A DNA stretch of 64,000 nucleotides from Paenibacillus donghaensis (GCF_002192415.1 NZ_CP021780.1:3906001-3970000); one strand, 5' to 3'. Positions 8,652-16,931 are shown, counted from the first letter of the stretch. Program-made: numbers and translations. The notes: generated from the sequence alone by a model not told the origin.

Positions 8652-8900
8652 ATGCAAGGACAAGGAAGTGATTATATATTTCTTAAATACGGAACTGAAA
8701 TTCTCATTGTTGCTCGGGATAGACGCATTCAAATGCTTCTCAAATCAAATCTTGAGAAGCAAGACTGCATGGTCGATCAAGCGCATGATGATAAATCATC
8801 ATTTCTTAAAATACGACAGTTCGACTATAGTCCCGTTACATTGGATGCAGCAACTCCTTATCAGGATGAAATTACTCTTTGTTCTAAGATCAAGAAATGA
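8652..8900 (+). pseudogene. Decayed response-regulator receiver domain
   Basis: The segment EILIVARDRRIQMLLKSNLE followed by IRQFDYSPVTLDAATPYQDE keeps the outline of a CheY-like receiver domain (ILIVDDD-R-I near the start; FD-LV-LD-MP-DG around the phosphorylation site). The acidic residues are replaced (VARD for VDDD; TLDAATPYQD around the Asp), and no DNA-binding domain follows before stop at 8900. A non-functional remnant of an OmpR-type regulator. Confidence 0.6.
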
Positions 8901-8956
8901 AATTCAAAAAAGAAAGCTATTGGATAATCCACAACAACCAGGGGAGCTGAAGTAAG

Positions 8957-9910
8957 ATGAGTGAAGCAGCAGAAACAGACACCGGAGCAGGAAGAAGGAA
9001 ATTGATTATGAATAATGGGTTGATCAACGCTATTATCGCCTATATCATGTGGGGAGTTCTCCCGCTTTATTGGAAGTTGTTTAATGATGTGCCTGCAGGC
9101 GAGATTTTATCACATCGGGTTGTCTGGTCGTTTGTCTTCATGGGTATTCTCGTCACCGTCCAGCGCCGCTGGGGTGATATGAAGCGGATTGTGACTAGCC
9201 GTTCGCTCCTGCTATCGCTCACCGCCAGCGGACTATTGATCGCTGCTAATTGGCTCATCTTCATCTGGGCTGTCAACAACAACCATGTCGTTGAGACAAG
9301 CCTCGGCTATTATTTAAACCCGCTGCTGAACGTGTTACTAGCGATCGTCTTCCTTCGTGAGAAGCCGAATCGTGGCCAGTGGCTCGCGATTGCCGTCGCT
9401 GGCGCGGCGGTGCTCATCATCGCAATCGACTATGGGAGATTTCCGTGGGTCGCAATCTCGCTGGCTGCGTCGTTTGGCTTATACGGCCTTGCGAAAAAGA
9501 AGATTGTGCTAAACGCTTCTGTAGGCTTGTTGTCGGAGACAGTTGTAGTTCTACCCATTGCGCTCGGCTACTGGGTCTATTTGGCCTCCGTGGGCAAGGC
9601 GATGGCATGGACACTGCCTCCGTCCATGTTCATCGAACTACTCCTTTCGGGCGTAGTAACGGCACTGCCGCTGTTCTTCTTTGCACGAGCAGCCGCCCGC
9701 ATGGCGTTTTCCACACTCGGATTCGTACAATACATCGGGCCGACAATCATGCTGTTATTGAGCGTATTTGTGTTCAAGGAATCGGTTTCTTCTACTCTTC
9801 TCGTCGGTTTTGCACTCATTTGGACAGCGCTTGTTATATACGCTGTGGCATCAGTTCGTGGCACAAAAGTCACGAAGGTGAATGTGCACCATGATAAAAC
9901 CTATGTATGA
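8957..9910 (+). CDS. rarD: EamA-family transporter, RarD
   Basis: 317 residues from ATG 8957 (GGGGAG ten bases upstream); an ATG at 9008 with AAGGAAA upstream would give 300 residues and fits the usual RarD start NNGLINAIIAYIMWGVLPL. Ten hydrophobic segments and the sequence WKLFNDVPAGEILSHRVVWS identify the RarD branch of drug/metabolite transporters, inner-membrane proteins of unknown substrate, linked by name to chloramphenicol sensitivity. The only intact transporter inside the inserted block; not clearly in an operon. Confidence 0.85.
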   Translation: MSEAAETDTGAGRRKLIMNNGLINAIIAYIMWGVLPLYWKLFNDVPAGEILSHRVVWSFVFMGILVTVQRRWGDMKRIVTSRSLLLSLTASGLLIAANWLIFIWAVNNNHVVETSLGYYLNPLLNVLLAIVFLREKPNRGQWLAIAVAGAAVLIIAIDYGRFPWVAISLAASFGLYGLAKKKIVLNASVGLLSETVVVLPIALGYWVYLASVGKAMAWTLPPSMFIELLLSGVVTALPLFFFARAAARMAFSTLGFVQYIGPTIMLLLSVFVFKESVSSTLLVGFALIWTALVIYAVASVRGTKVTKVNVHHDKTYV

Positions 9911-9919
9911 CGAGGCCTT

Positions 9920-10125
9920 CAGGTGTCAGACAGTACAACATATTAATGAAAGCGTTCAAACGATGACAGATGTCACCCGAGAACTGAAGATTAACCATGA
10001 CACAGTGTATGGTTCTCTAATAATAAGCTGCCCGTTCAAGACAATGTGTTAAACCGCGGGTTCCAAGCGACGAAGCTCGAGGAGAAATGGGGCAGCGATA
10101 TCATCTATGTCTGGGCCGCGGAAAG
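9920..10125 (+). mobile_element. IS3-family transposase remnants
   Basis: Two short pieces: ESVQTMTDVTRELKINHDTV, like the helix-turn-helix of IS3 OrfA, and about 60 bases later NRGFQATKLEEKWGSDIIYV, like the start of the IS3 OrfB catalytic core (normally N-R-x-F-x-A..KW.-TDITY with the first catalytic Asp). Almost all of both orfs is missing. Confidence 0.6.
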
Positions 10126-10231
10126 ATGGATGTTTTGGGCCAAGCCTGTTAGTTAACCAAAAAAGGTAAAAAAGCCGCCTCATTCGGTAAAGTGTTTGTA
10201 CCCCTGCAATCTCCCGAAACGAGGCGGCCTC

Positions 10232-10500
10232 ATGAAAAAACCTACTTCAATATCCAGCATTCTTCAATATACTGATTTCGGAAGAAACCATCCTTCCCTA
10301 CTAAGCGAGATGCACTACGTCGATGTTGCGCGGAAATTCACCGTATATAAGTTATTTGTTTTTGGCGGAAGCTTCCTTCCAGCAATGGAAGGGATTTCGA
10401 GGATGGGGAGCAGCGGATGACGCGTAGCGGGCATGCAAGGTTGACCACTCCACCATTTCTTCAAGCGTTTGCCTACTCTCATGATCAGACTCTACAATCA
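10232..10500 (+). mobile_element. IS4-family transposase N-terminal remnant
   Basis: ATG 10232 opens MKKPTSISSILQ, HYVDVARKFTVYKLFVF, then frame changes, then a VDHSTIS-like segment near 10450. This matches the N-terminal domain of IS4-type DDE transposases (Y-A-x-K-x-T-x-x-K..; later S-T-I-S-K-R). GCCGCCTC and GAGGCGGC at about 10173 and 10219 form an inverted repeat before the ATG and may be part of the IS end. From 10501 to 10765 I see nothing recognisable. Confidence 0.5.
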
Positions 10501-10765
10501 AAAAAACGGCCTCCTACCTTGGGCTCCCCATAAGGGGCAAAAACAGGGGTATAGCTACATGTCGGACTTCTTGGCGACCGTGGAGAACTCTACAACGTTC
10601 CGAAACAACAGGATATAAGCCCGATTTAAAACGCTACCCTCATTTGCTGGACCTGGGGTAACATCCTGGTCGCAACAAATACTTTTATGTCGATAATATA
10701 CCTCCAAAATGATGAGAGAGATTATATAAGCATCTTATTCTCTCTACGCTTCCAAGCACAACTGA

Positions 10766-11365
10766 TTAACTATTTTTCAAACAACAATTCTGTAAATAGA
10801 ATGCAAAGCATGCTGTATTCATTTGCATATGCTTATTATCCCCATCTAACTTGCTGAGTAAAATGCCTCCTTCGAGCAAGGAAAAGGCAAATGAAGCAAG
10901 TGCATCCGCATTCAAATCCTCCTTAAACTCCCCACTATTTATCCCGTTAAGAATTATACTCTTTATCATATCCAAATGGTTATGCAGCCCTTGTCTTGCC
11001 CGATCTCGAAGCTCCGTATGAGTATCGTCACTTTCTACTGCTGTATTCTGCATAGGACATCCGCCAACAAATGGTGGATTACCAACAACATCTTCATAAA
11101 CACGAAAAAAAGCAAGTAACCTCCCTGACGCAGACTGCTCCCGATCGACCGCCTCAGCAAATTTGCTGATAACTATACTGGCAGCGTAGTTGTAGGCTTC
11201 AAGCGCAATCTCATCTTTATTTGTAAAATGTCGGTAGATGCCCCCCTTCTTAATCCCGGTGTCGGCAATAATATCGTTTAACGATGTACCAGCATAACCT
11301 CTTTGATTAAAGATTGCTGCCGATTTCATAATAATGTGCTCTCTTGTTCGATCTCCTTTTTTCAT
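10766..11365 (-). CDS. TetR-family regulator, NemR/YxaF-like
   Basis: 199 residues from ATG 11365, chosen because GGAGGAAACT lies directly before it. The N-terminal TetR helix-turn-helix (GYAGTSLNDIIADTGIKKGG, then IYRHFTNKDE) is intact. The ligand domain contains GGCPMQNTAVE, the conserved segment of TetR proteins of the NemR/AcnR/YxaF kind; in E. coli NemR cysteine chemistry senses electrophiles. It is divergent from the GAPDH gene, with a 36-bp palindrome overlapping the GAPDH promoter between them, so it is the likely repressor of that gene and perhaps of copy 1 at 8407. Confidence 0.85.
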   Translation of the reverse strand: MKKGDRTREHIIMKSAAIFNQRGYAGTSLNDIIADTGIKKGGIYRHFTNKDEIALEAYNYAASIVISKFAEAVDREQSASGRLLAFFRVYEDVVGNPPFVGGCPMQNTAVESDDTHTELRDRARQGLHNHLDMIKSIILNGINSGEFKEDLNADALASFAFSLLEGGILLSKLDGDNKHMQMNTACFAFYLQNCCLKNS

Positions 11366-11424
11366 AGTTTCCTCCAAATGATCTTATTCTAAACTAACAT
11401 TATATCAAATTTACGGCCGAAACC

Positions 11425-11482
11425 TTGCCAAAGTTTTAAATTCTGATATAATAAAAGATACCGATCGGTATTTTTTATTATA
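11425..11482 (+). promoter_or_regulatory. GAPDH promoter with long palindromic operator (copy 2)
   Basis: TTGCCA (11425-11430), a 16-base spacer and a perfect TATAAT (11447-11452). A palindrome runs from 11447 to 11482, centred on TACCGATCGGTA with 17 of 18 positions paired, so it covers the -10 element and the expected transcription start. That placement allows direct repression, most likely by the divergent TetR protein. Confidence 0.8.
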
Positions 11483-11595
11483 AAACAAACCCATTCCAAA
11501 GGCAAACTTGTTTGGCTTCGGCCCATTGTTTACCTTTAAGTTCTATGGACAAACTTATGTGGAATGGATTTAGAACGAAACAGGAGGACTATTCA

Positions 11596-12606
11596 ATGAG
11601 AATAAAAGTAGGCATTAATGGTTTTGGGCGAATTGGAAGACTCGCTTTCCGTCGTATTCAGGAAATGGAAAATATCGAAGTTGTAGCGATAAACGATTTA
11701 ACTGACGCAAAAATGCTGGCGCATCTGCTCAAATATGATACTACACAAGGCACTTTCCATGGTGACATTGAAGTTCATGATGGAGCTCTTACTGTTAACG
11801 GCCAAGAAATTAAAGTGCTGGCTAACCGCAACCCTGAAGAAATCCCTTGGGGCGAGCTTGGCGTAGCTATCGTACTCGAATGTACTGGTTTCTTCACCAC
11901 CAAAGAGAAGGCAGAGCTTCACCTGAAAGGCGGAGCAAAGAAGGTCGTTATTTCCGCTCCGGCAACAGGCGACATGAAGACCATCGTATATAACGTAAAC
12001 CATGAAACACTGGACGGAACGGAAACCGTCATTTCCGGTGCTTCTTGCACAACGAACTGTCTCGCTCCCATGGCTAAAGCTTTGAACGATAAATTTGGAA
12101 TTCAGTCCGGGTTGATGACCACCGTTCACGCCTATACAGGCAACCAGAATACTCTTGATGCGCCAGATTCAAAAGGAAACTTCCGCGCAGCACGGGCTGC
12201 AGCAGAGAACATTGTTCCTTACTCCACTGGTGCTGCTAAAGCCATTGGCCTCGTTCTTCCTGAATTGAAGGGTAAACTTGATGGTGCATCTCAGCGTGTA
12301 CCTGTAGCAACAGGCTCCGTAACAGAACTCGTAGCTGTTTTGAACACGAAGGTTACGGTTGAAGAAGTTAATGCCGTTATGAGAAAAGCATCAGATCCAG
12401 AAACATACGGATATACTGAGGACGAGATCGTATCTTCCGATGTTAGAGGAATGACATTGGGGTCTCTTTTTGATGCAACTCAAACAAAAGTTCTAACAGT
12501 TGGCGACCAGCAACTGGTGAAAACTGTAGCCTGGTACGATAATGAAATGTCTTACACCGCGCAACTGGTTAGAACATTAGAATACTTCGCAAAAATCGCC
12601 AAGTAA
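11596..12606 (+). CDS. gap: Glyceraldehyde-3-phosphate dehydrogenase, type I
   Basis: 336 residues, full length. Start ATG 11596 follows CAGGAGGACT; a longer upstream frame lacks such a site. NAD-binding [12 protein letters not shown] at the N-terminus, Asp in AINDLTD (fits NAD rather than NADP use), catalytic cysteine in [10 protein letters not shown], and the C-terminal WYDNEMSY. It oxidises glyceraldehyde-3-phosphate in glycolysis. Oddly it lies in a decayed inserted region, away from pgk/tpi/eno, and behind a TetR-type operator. A second, inducible GAPDH is more likely than the housekeeping copy; resistance to thiol-reactive compounds is an inference. Confidence 0.93.
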   Translation: MRIKVGINGFGRIGRLAFRRIQEMENIEVVAINDLTDAKMLAHLLKYDTTQGTFHGDIEVHDGALTVNGQEIKVLANRNPEEIPWGELGVAIVLECTGFFTTKEKAELHLKGGAKKVVISAPATGDMKTIVYNVNHETLDGTETVISGASCTTNCLAPMAKALNDKFGIQSGLMTTVHAYTGNQNTLDAPDSKGNFRAARAAAENIVPYSTGAAKAIGLVLPELKGKLDGASQRVPVATGSVTELVAVLNTKVTVEEVNAVMRKASDPETYGYTEDEIVSSDVRGMTLGSLFDATQTKVLTVGDQQLVKTVAWYDNEMSYTAQLVRTLEYFAKIAK

Positions 12607-12826
12607 CATCATTGCAATTCTTCTTCACCCTAGCTGCAAGCATCAAAAGAGCAGGGTTTATATGTACTGTACGGAAAGCTGCATAAGCAGGAGCAAGATC
12701 GGCACTTCCGATTTCTAGAAAGTTACGCCAGGTGAAGAGTTAAGTTTTATCAAGACATGATTGATGAAATAAAGAAAATGCGAACGATGAAGCTGATAGC
12801 ACAGCCTTTATGAAAGGGGTCATGAA

Positions 12827-13065
12827 GTGGGAGATTCTGAGGAATTGTTCGAAGAAGTAGATGATGTATTGAGAAGACTGCGTCCTTTTTAAACCGCGAT
12901 GGCGGAGATGCCGAATTGGTTCAAGTTAAGGACGGAGTGGTTAAACTAAAATTCTTGGGAGCGTGCAACGGCTGTCCTAGTGCAACGATCACATTGAAGG
13001 CTGGAATTGAACGTGCCATTTTTGAAGAAGTGGATGGCATTCATGAAGTCGTTCAAGTCTTCTAG
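12827..13065 (+). pseudogene. Nfu-type Fe-S scaffold protein with a -1 frameshift
   Basis: GTG 12827 follows AAAGGGG and opens VLRRLRPF, then hits TAA because a T-run at 12886-12890 has five T where six would keep frame. In the shifted frame the protein continues [38 protein letters not shown] and ends VVQVF at 13065. The CNGCP motif gives the CxxC that binds the transferred Fe-S cluster. Total length would be about 79 residues, normal for a stand-alone Nfu domain. Sequencing error is possible. Between 12607 and 12826 there is only an unrecognised 26-codon tail-like stretch. Confidence 0.8.
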
Positions 13066-13241
13066 AGAAAGGGTGACCACACAAACTACTTCCTTGCTGA
13101 TATATGTTTGGATGCCTTTTCGCTACAATAAGAGCGTAAACTAACTTGAAAAACATACTGCTTCATGACGAAGATTGCTCTATATCCAACGAAAGTATGT
13201 GCTTCTGAAAAGATTGGCTTTTCCAAGTGCATGAAGTGATC

Positions 13242-13500
13242 GCGCTTCAAATTGGCCGCAGCACTCTGCCTCTGCCAGCCATATCGCTAGGTCTGCAGCA
13301 TAACTTTGAAAGGCAGCTCCATGGTCTCGCGAGCAGAAGATGTCCTAATTGGCCCTCTCCGGGGTGCTTCGTGGCAGTAGAGTGACCTCAGCATTGATCG
13401 GCGCTAGCTAAGTTAGTCAAGTTGAGGATGCGGTATCGTTAAATGTACCGGAGCTTAGCCGGAAGAACTGGAACGGATCGAAGCCATTTTGCTCGGATAA
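13242..13500 (+). pseudogene. Aldo/keto reductase with its centre deleted
   Basis: The start reads GRSTLPLPAISLGLQHNFE, like the N-terminal strand of aldo/keto reductases (R-S-G-L-x-L-P-A-I-S-L-G-L-W). About 100 bases later the frame resembles the C-terminus, TSALIGAS then VSQVEDAVSLNVPEL, with a stop inside and a frameshift before EELERIEAILLG and TAA 13500. About 250 residues of barrel, including the catalytic Tyr/Lys, are gone. From 13066 to 13241 nothing is recognised. Confidence 0.65.
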
Positions 13501-13519
13501 TTTACTTTCAATATAGGGG

Positions 13520-13539
13520 GCGGGGACAACAGTCCCCGC
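13520..13539. terminator. Short GC-rich hairpin
   Basis: GCGGGGAC and GTCCCCGC pair across a four-base loop, followed by TTATTCTATTCTAT. It directly follows the aldo/keto reductase remnant and may have been its terminator. Confidence 0.5.
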
Positions 13540-13654
13540 TTATTCTATTCTATCTACAGCCCATGCATGGGCTTGCGCTCTACTGAGCCTTTACACTCTA
13601 CTCCTTGTTCATCCCTTTTCATTACAGGTTTATTTTCCGGATCATGCTCTGGAG

Positions 13655-13891
13655 TTGTCAACAAAAGTGCAGTTTGAAAACACACACAACAAGCTGATGG
13701 CTGCTTGCGGCGTTATACTAGGTCCACTCTATGGCACACTGCAAAGCATTATCGGCGGGTTGACGCTGGTGCTGCTGATTGCTGTTGCCAGCAGTTTCCG
13801 TTTCGGCTTTCAAGTTGCTAAACAAACAGCATTGCCACTGGCTCCTTTTCTGGCTATTGGCGGCATCGCTGCTTTTTTTCTTTCGTATTAA
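13655..13891 (+). CDS. Small membrane protein resembling the C-terminal half of prepilin peptidase
   Basis: 78 residues from TTG 13655. KLMAACGVILGP near the start and PLAPFLAIGGIAAFF at the end match the second half of type IV prepilin peptidases (A24 family), which read GxGDxKLxAAxG and later P-F-G-P-F-L-A-x-G. The catalytic GxGD Asp is missing (FENTHNKLM) and there is no N-terminal half, so this is probably a fragment rather than an active protease. Two to three membrane segments. It lies 31 bases before the HTH_16 gene. Family match is from memory only. Confidence 0.4.
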   Translation: MSTKVQFENTHNKLMAACGVILGPLYGTLQSIIGGLTLVLLIAVASSFRFGFQVAKQTALPLAPFLAIGGIAAFFLSY

Positions 13892-13922
13892 AGCTATTTT
13901 TCATTTCGTATTAAGGATAAAT

Positions 13923-14120
13923 ATGAATAGCGTATCTAATCTGCTTCATTTAGCACAACAAGGTGACAAAGAAGCTGAAGCCAAATTGATTATCCGTTAT
14001 GAGCCTGTTATAAATAAATACGCTAAACGAAATGGAACCATTGATGCAGATTGCAAACAACATTTGACAATTGCCTTTATCCTGGCAGTTCGTCGCTTTG
14101 ATCTCAATCGTTATAAATAA
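13923..14120 (+). CDS. HTH_16-type helix-turn-helix protein of mobile elements
   Basis: 65 residues, ATG 13923 after TAAGGA. The sequence NLLHLAQQGDKEAEAKLIIR, later HLTIAFILAVRRFDL, is the helix-turn-helix domain type seen in small proteins of Tn916-like conjugative transposons and related elements, which resemble the N-terminal region of sigma factors. It probably regulates element genes. A strong hairpin terminator follows. A truncated duplicate lies at 7375-7446. Confidence 0.7.
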   Translation: MNSVSNLLHLAQQGDKEAEAKLIIRYEPVINKYAKRNGTIDADCKQHLTIAFILAVRRFDLNRYK

Positions 14121-14349
14121 TCACGGGCAAGGCCATGTGGATTTTCTTCACATGGCCTTGCCCGTGTTTTTAGCTAATTTTGTATTAGTGTATTGAGAAC
14201 ATTTTCATGGAGCAAGTTGCTTTTTTCGTTTCAAGTCCCCATTTATATTACAGGAAGCGATCAAGTAGATAATCATATCTACCTTGATTGATTCTTGCTC
14301 CTTGAAAACTTCATATTGCTTGTTTCAAGTACGTTCCTTTCTCTGCTGT
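14049..14349 (+). repeat. Right copy of the roughly 300-bp direct repeat
   Basis: Matches 7375-7673 (end of the HTH_16 gene, hairpin, and about 180 bases of non-coding sequence). It includes its own second hairpin, TCAAGTAGAT paired with ATATCTACCTTGA near 14263-14287. Confidence 0.7.
14122..14166. terminator. 18-bp perfect stem terminator
   Basis: CACGGGCAAGGCCATGTG pairs fully with its complement and is followed by TTTTT. It ends the HTH_16 transcription unit. The stem differs from the copy at 7448-7493 at several positions but pairing is kept in both. Confidence 0.85.
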
Positions 14350-14691
14350 GAAAACAGAAGCGACGAAGTGGAAGCGCCATGATAGCTCTCTATTAGGGCT
14401 TGAGCGACCACCTCTCCGGCTGTAATCATCCTGTGGTGGGATGAATCGCCATAACCAGAGTAAGGGATTATGATACTTCTGCCCGGCCAACGTCACGGTA
14501 TTGGGGGCAGCTCGCTCGGATGAGGGGGAGCTTCATCATAACGTTGGAGCTATGATGCTGACTTACCAGCAGCAGCTTGAAATAATTTATCCTTTACCCT
14601 ATGGAGATGAGTGCATTGTGATGTCTTCTTATTATGTGCGTAGCCCACGACTGCACAACTACATATCCTTTTGAAAAGGAGACTTTGTTAT
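14350..14691. other. Gene-less stretch inside the inserted block
   Basis: No intact gene. A short plus-strand piece near 14560-14640 (MMLTYQQQLEIIYPLP) looks protein-like but is not recognised and has no clear ribosome binding site. The AAAAGGAG before the next gene lies at the end of this stretch. Confidence 0.3.
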
Positions 14692-14934
14692 ATGCCAGAA
14701 CAATCTGTGCCATTACCTTCGGACACAAAGTATCTTCTTGCATCCATGTTTGAACAATATCCTGATGTTGTGAATGTTCCCCAACTATGCGAAATGCTTG
14801 GCGGAATTAGTCCCAAAAGTGTCTATAAACTTTTACAAGCAAATAGAGTTCCTCATTTTAAAATCGGACGAGCATACAAGATACCCAAAATTCAAGTTAT
14901 TACCTACCTCCAATCATTGATGCAGTCACAATAA
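14692..14934 (+). CDS. Excisionase-like helix-turn-helix protein (HTH_17)
   Basis: 80 residues from ATG 14692, placed there because AAAAGGAG lies ten bases upstream. The segment VNVPQLCEMLGGISPKSVY, then KLLQANRVPHFKIGRAYKIP, is the MerR-like winged HTH of excisionase-family DNA-binding proteins (HTH_17). Such proteins on integrative elements direct excision or regulate transfer genes. It is the last gene before the right border with the broken Fe-S gene; no integrase follows. Confidence 0.75.
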   Translation: MPEQSVPLPSDTKYLLASMFEQYPDVVNVPQLCEMLGGISPKSVYKLLQANRVPHFKIGRAYKIPKIQVITYLQSLMQSQ

Positions 14935-15097
14935 TTACATCCAACAGATAACTTTAACACTTTAACGCATTGAACCAATATTTTTACTATGATATAATTA
15001 TAGTGTCAATGGTAGAGATGTGGGCTGCTAACTATGAGGAGGATCGGGTATGATAGCAGGTCACCTACAAGAAAAAAAGGGCCTTTTTTATTTTTTT

Positions 15098-15294
15098 AGT
15101 ATCAACTAATATACTAAATTCACCTTTATTTAATAAGATATCACCTTCTGTGTTCTGCTCATCCACTATAAGAGTATAGGATAAACCACTGCAGCCCCCT
15201 CATCAACGCCTACTCTAAGGAAAGAATTCCGGGCATTAGCACTTGATAAGATTTCGACGATTTTTTCTGATGCTGCTTCACTGACCTGTATCAT
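15098..15294 (-). pseudogene. N-terminal half of a HesB/IscA-type Fe-S assembly protein
   Basis: ATG 15294 after AAGGAGGAATTACTACG opens MIQVSEAASEKIVEILSS, then RVGVDEG. At that point one G is missing from a G-run: with six instead of five the frame continues GCSGLSYTLIVDEQNTEGDI and GEFSILVDT, including the first iron-binding Cys of the family. Homology ends at about 15098. The missing C-terminal half is at 7206-7371 on the same strand. The gene therefore carries both a frameshift and an insertion. Confidence 0.8.
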
Positions 15295-15339
15295 CGTAGT
15301 AATTCCTCCTTGGAACGTCATTTTTAGTTAGCCATAACC

Positions 15340-15480
15340 TTATATGCTGAATTGCAGCATTCTAACCCAGTCCATTAAACAGGGTATGAATGTAACAAGA
15401 GCAGATCCTTTTGGTGTTAATTCATAAATGGTTTGTATGGGGCGTGTCAAACTTACAGTTCTTTTAACCAAATTATCATT
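15340..15480 (-). pseudogene. C-terminal remnant of an HxlR-family regulator
   Basis: Minus strand reads DNLVKRTVSLTRPIQTIYEL then TPKGSALVTFIPCLMDWV and stops at TAA 15340. This is the recognition-wing part of HxlR winged-helix regulators (D-G-L-V-x-R-x-V-Y..V-E-Y-x-L-T-x-x-G). The N-terminal two thirds are absent, replaced by the 3' end of the MFS gene. Confidence 0.6.
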
Positions 15481-16837
15481 TTGGAGCTGGTGTAATCCGA
15501 GTGCTAGCCAATAAACTCATTACGATTAACAAGAGATGAAAACCCATCGTTACAATTAATCCTGATTGCAGTGACATCCCTGCAGCTTGACAAACAACAA
15601 GAATCGAACCGCCTATTCCGATAACTACACCCGGTGTAAAAGAATCCGCAAATTGTAGATTTGCCGAAGTTTTGCCAACCCCTCCTTCCCCTGTTTGAGA
15701 AAATGCCACAACGCCGCTAATAGGATGCGCCAATCCGATTCCGATTCCAGCTATGATTTGACCAATAACCGCAACGGTAACTGTTACAACGGGTATCCAA
15801 AATACGAAGGCAATCCCAATGGCAAGCAGTAGCACACCCAGGATAATTCTTGTATGACGTCCACGCCCCTGGTCTGCTGAGTCCCAACGTCCTTGCAGAT
15901 AAGCAATGATGCACCAACTCAGTGCAGCACTCGCTACAATTAATCCAGCCTGTGAAGGAGTAATACCTTTCACATCTATTAAAGCCAATACCAAGAAATT
16001 CTGTGTGCTGGTATAGGCAGCGAAGAACAGCCCACGTGTTGCCAGAATTGCTGGCATACCTTTTCGGAAAGCAAGAGTTCCCTTGGGTAGCAGTTTGCGC
16101 AGCGGATACACCATTAGCACTAAACCAATAATGACTAAAACAAACCCTGTAATTATCGGCAGCATGCTAAGACCAACTAAGAAAATCCCCGTACCTATCG
16201 TTAATAGTAACGCCATCCATATAGATGCAGCCCCGTTGTCCTCTTGTATCTCCTCTGTTTTTAATTTCCTAAACGCAGGTAAACTAAGCAGTGCTGAAAC
16301 AATCAGGACCGGTAAGATTCCCCAGAAAACAAACCGCCAGGACCACTGATCTGCGATCAGACCTGCAACGTATGGACCGAGCATAGACGGAAGAACGTAG
16401 GCAGTACCGAATGCTCCGAGTATTTTGGCACGTAATTCATCGGGATAACTTAAGGATATTGCAGTGTACACGCAAGTCATTATAGCGCCGGCACCTAAAC
16501 CCTGCATGGCCCGTGACCCTATCATGGTATACATATCCCCTGCTGTTGCGGCAGCAATCAGCCCGACGATAAACAAAAGAAGTGCGATAGTGAATGGTGC
16601 TGCAAGTCCTTGTCTATCAATGATTCGACCGACGACCAAGGTACCGATAATCTGCGCAAGCAGATAAGTACTGAATATCCAACCAAATAGGTCAAGGCCG
16701 TTCAAGTCGCCAGCAATGGAAGGGGCAATAGTCGTTACCGATAGGCCTTCGAATCCAACTGCCATCACCGACAGTATAATTCCTATGGACAATGCAAAAT
16801 AATGTGGGCTGAAAATGCTTTGAGAATTAGACGACAT
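15476..16837 (-). CDS. MFS transporter, drug-export type
   Basis: 453 residues with 12-14 hydrophobic segments. The segment DLFGWIFSTYLLAQIIGTLV followed by GRIIDRQG carries MFS motif A, and RAMQGLGAGAI is the typical helix 4 region of drug:H+ antiporters (DHA-type). It is an inner-membrane exporter; substrate unknown. Divergent from a SufR-like regulator whose promoter is covered by a palindrome, so it is probably controlled by that protein. Its 3' end runs into a decayed HxlR gene. Confidence 0.85.
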   Translation of the reverse strand: MSSNSQSIFSPHYFALSIGIILSVMAVGFEGLSVTTIAPSIAGDLNGLDLFGWIFSTYLLAQIIGTLVVGRIIDRQGLAAPFTIALLLFIVGLIAAATAGDMYTMIGSRAMQGLGAGAIMTCVYTAISLSYPDELRAKILGAFGTAYVLPSMLGPYVAGLIADQWSWRFVFWGILPVLIVSALLSLPAFRKLKTEEIQEDNGAASIWMALLLTIGTGIFLVGLSMLPIITGFVLVIIGLVLMVYPLRKLLPKGTLAFRKGMPAILATRGLFFAAYTSTQNFLVLALIDVKGITPSQAGLIVASAALSWCIIAYLQGRWDSADQGRGRHTRIILGVLLLAIGIAFVFWIPVVTVTVAVIGQIIAGIGIGLAHPISGVVAFSQTGEGGVGKTSANLQFADSFTPGVVIGIGGSILVVCQAAGMSLQSGLIVTMGFHLLLIVMSLLASTRITPAPK

Positions 16838-16931
16838 GAAATGTGACCTCCAAGAAATTTTTTTATGTATACACCATATCCGGATACTTAGTAAACATTA
16901 TTGTTTATAAAGTCTAAGCTACAGTTCAACT

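Larger units (their letters stand above)
7372..15097. mobile_element. About 7.7 kb of inserted, partly decayed foreign DNA
   Basis: This block separates two complementary halves of one HesB/IscA-type gene. It contains two helix-turn-helix genes of the kind found on conjugative and integrative elements, IS3 and IS4 fragments, gene pieces from several sources joined end to end, and a 300-base direct repeat at its left end and near its right end. No integrase was found, so the mechanism and exact ends are inference; the borders are set by where Fe-S gene homology stops (about 7371 and 15098). Confidence 0.6.

Noticed and set aside
14311..14496. 61-codon minus-strand open frame in the insert
   Set aside because: No ribosome binding site and overlaps the conserved non-coding part of the direct repeat.
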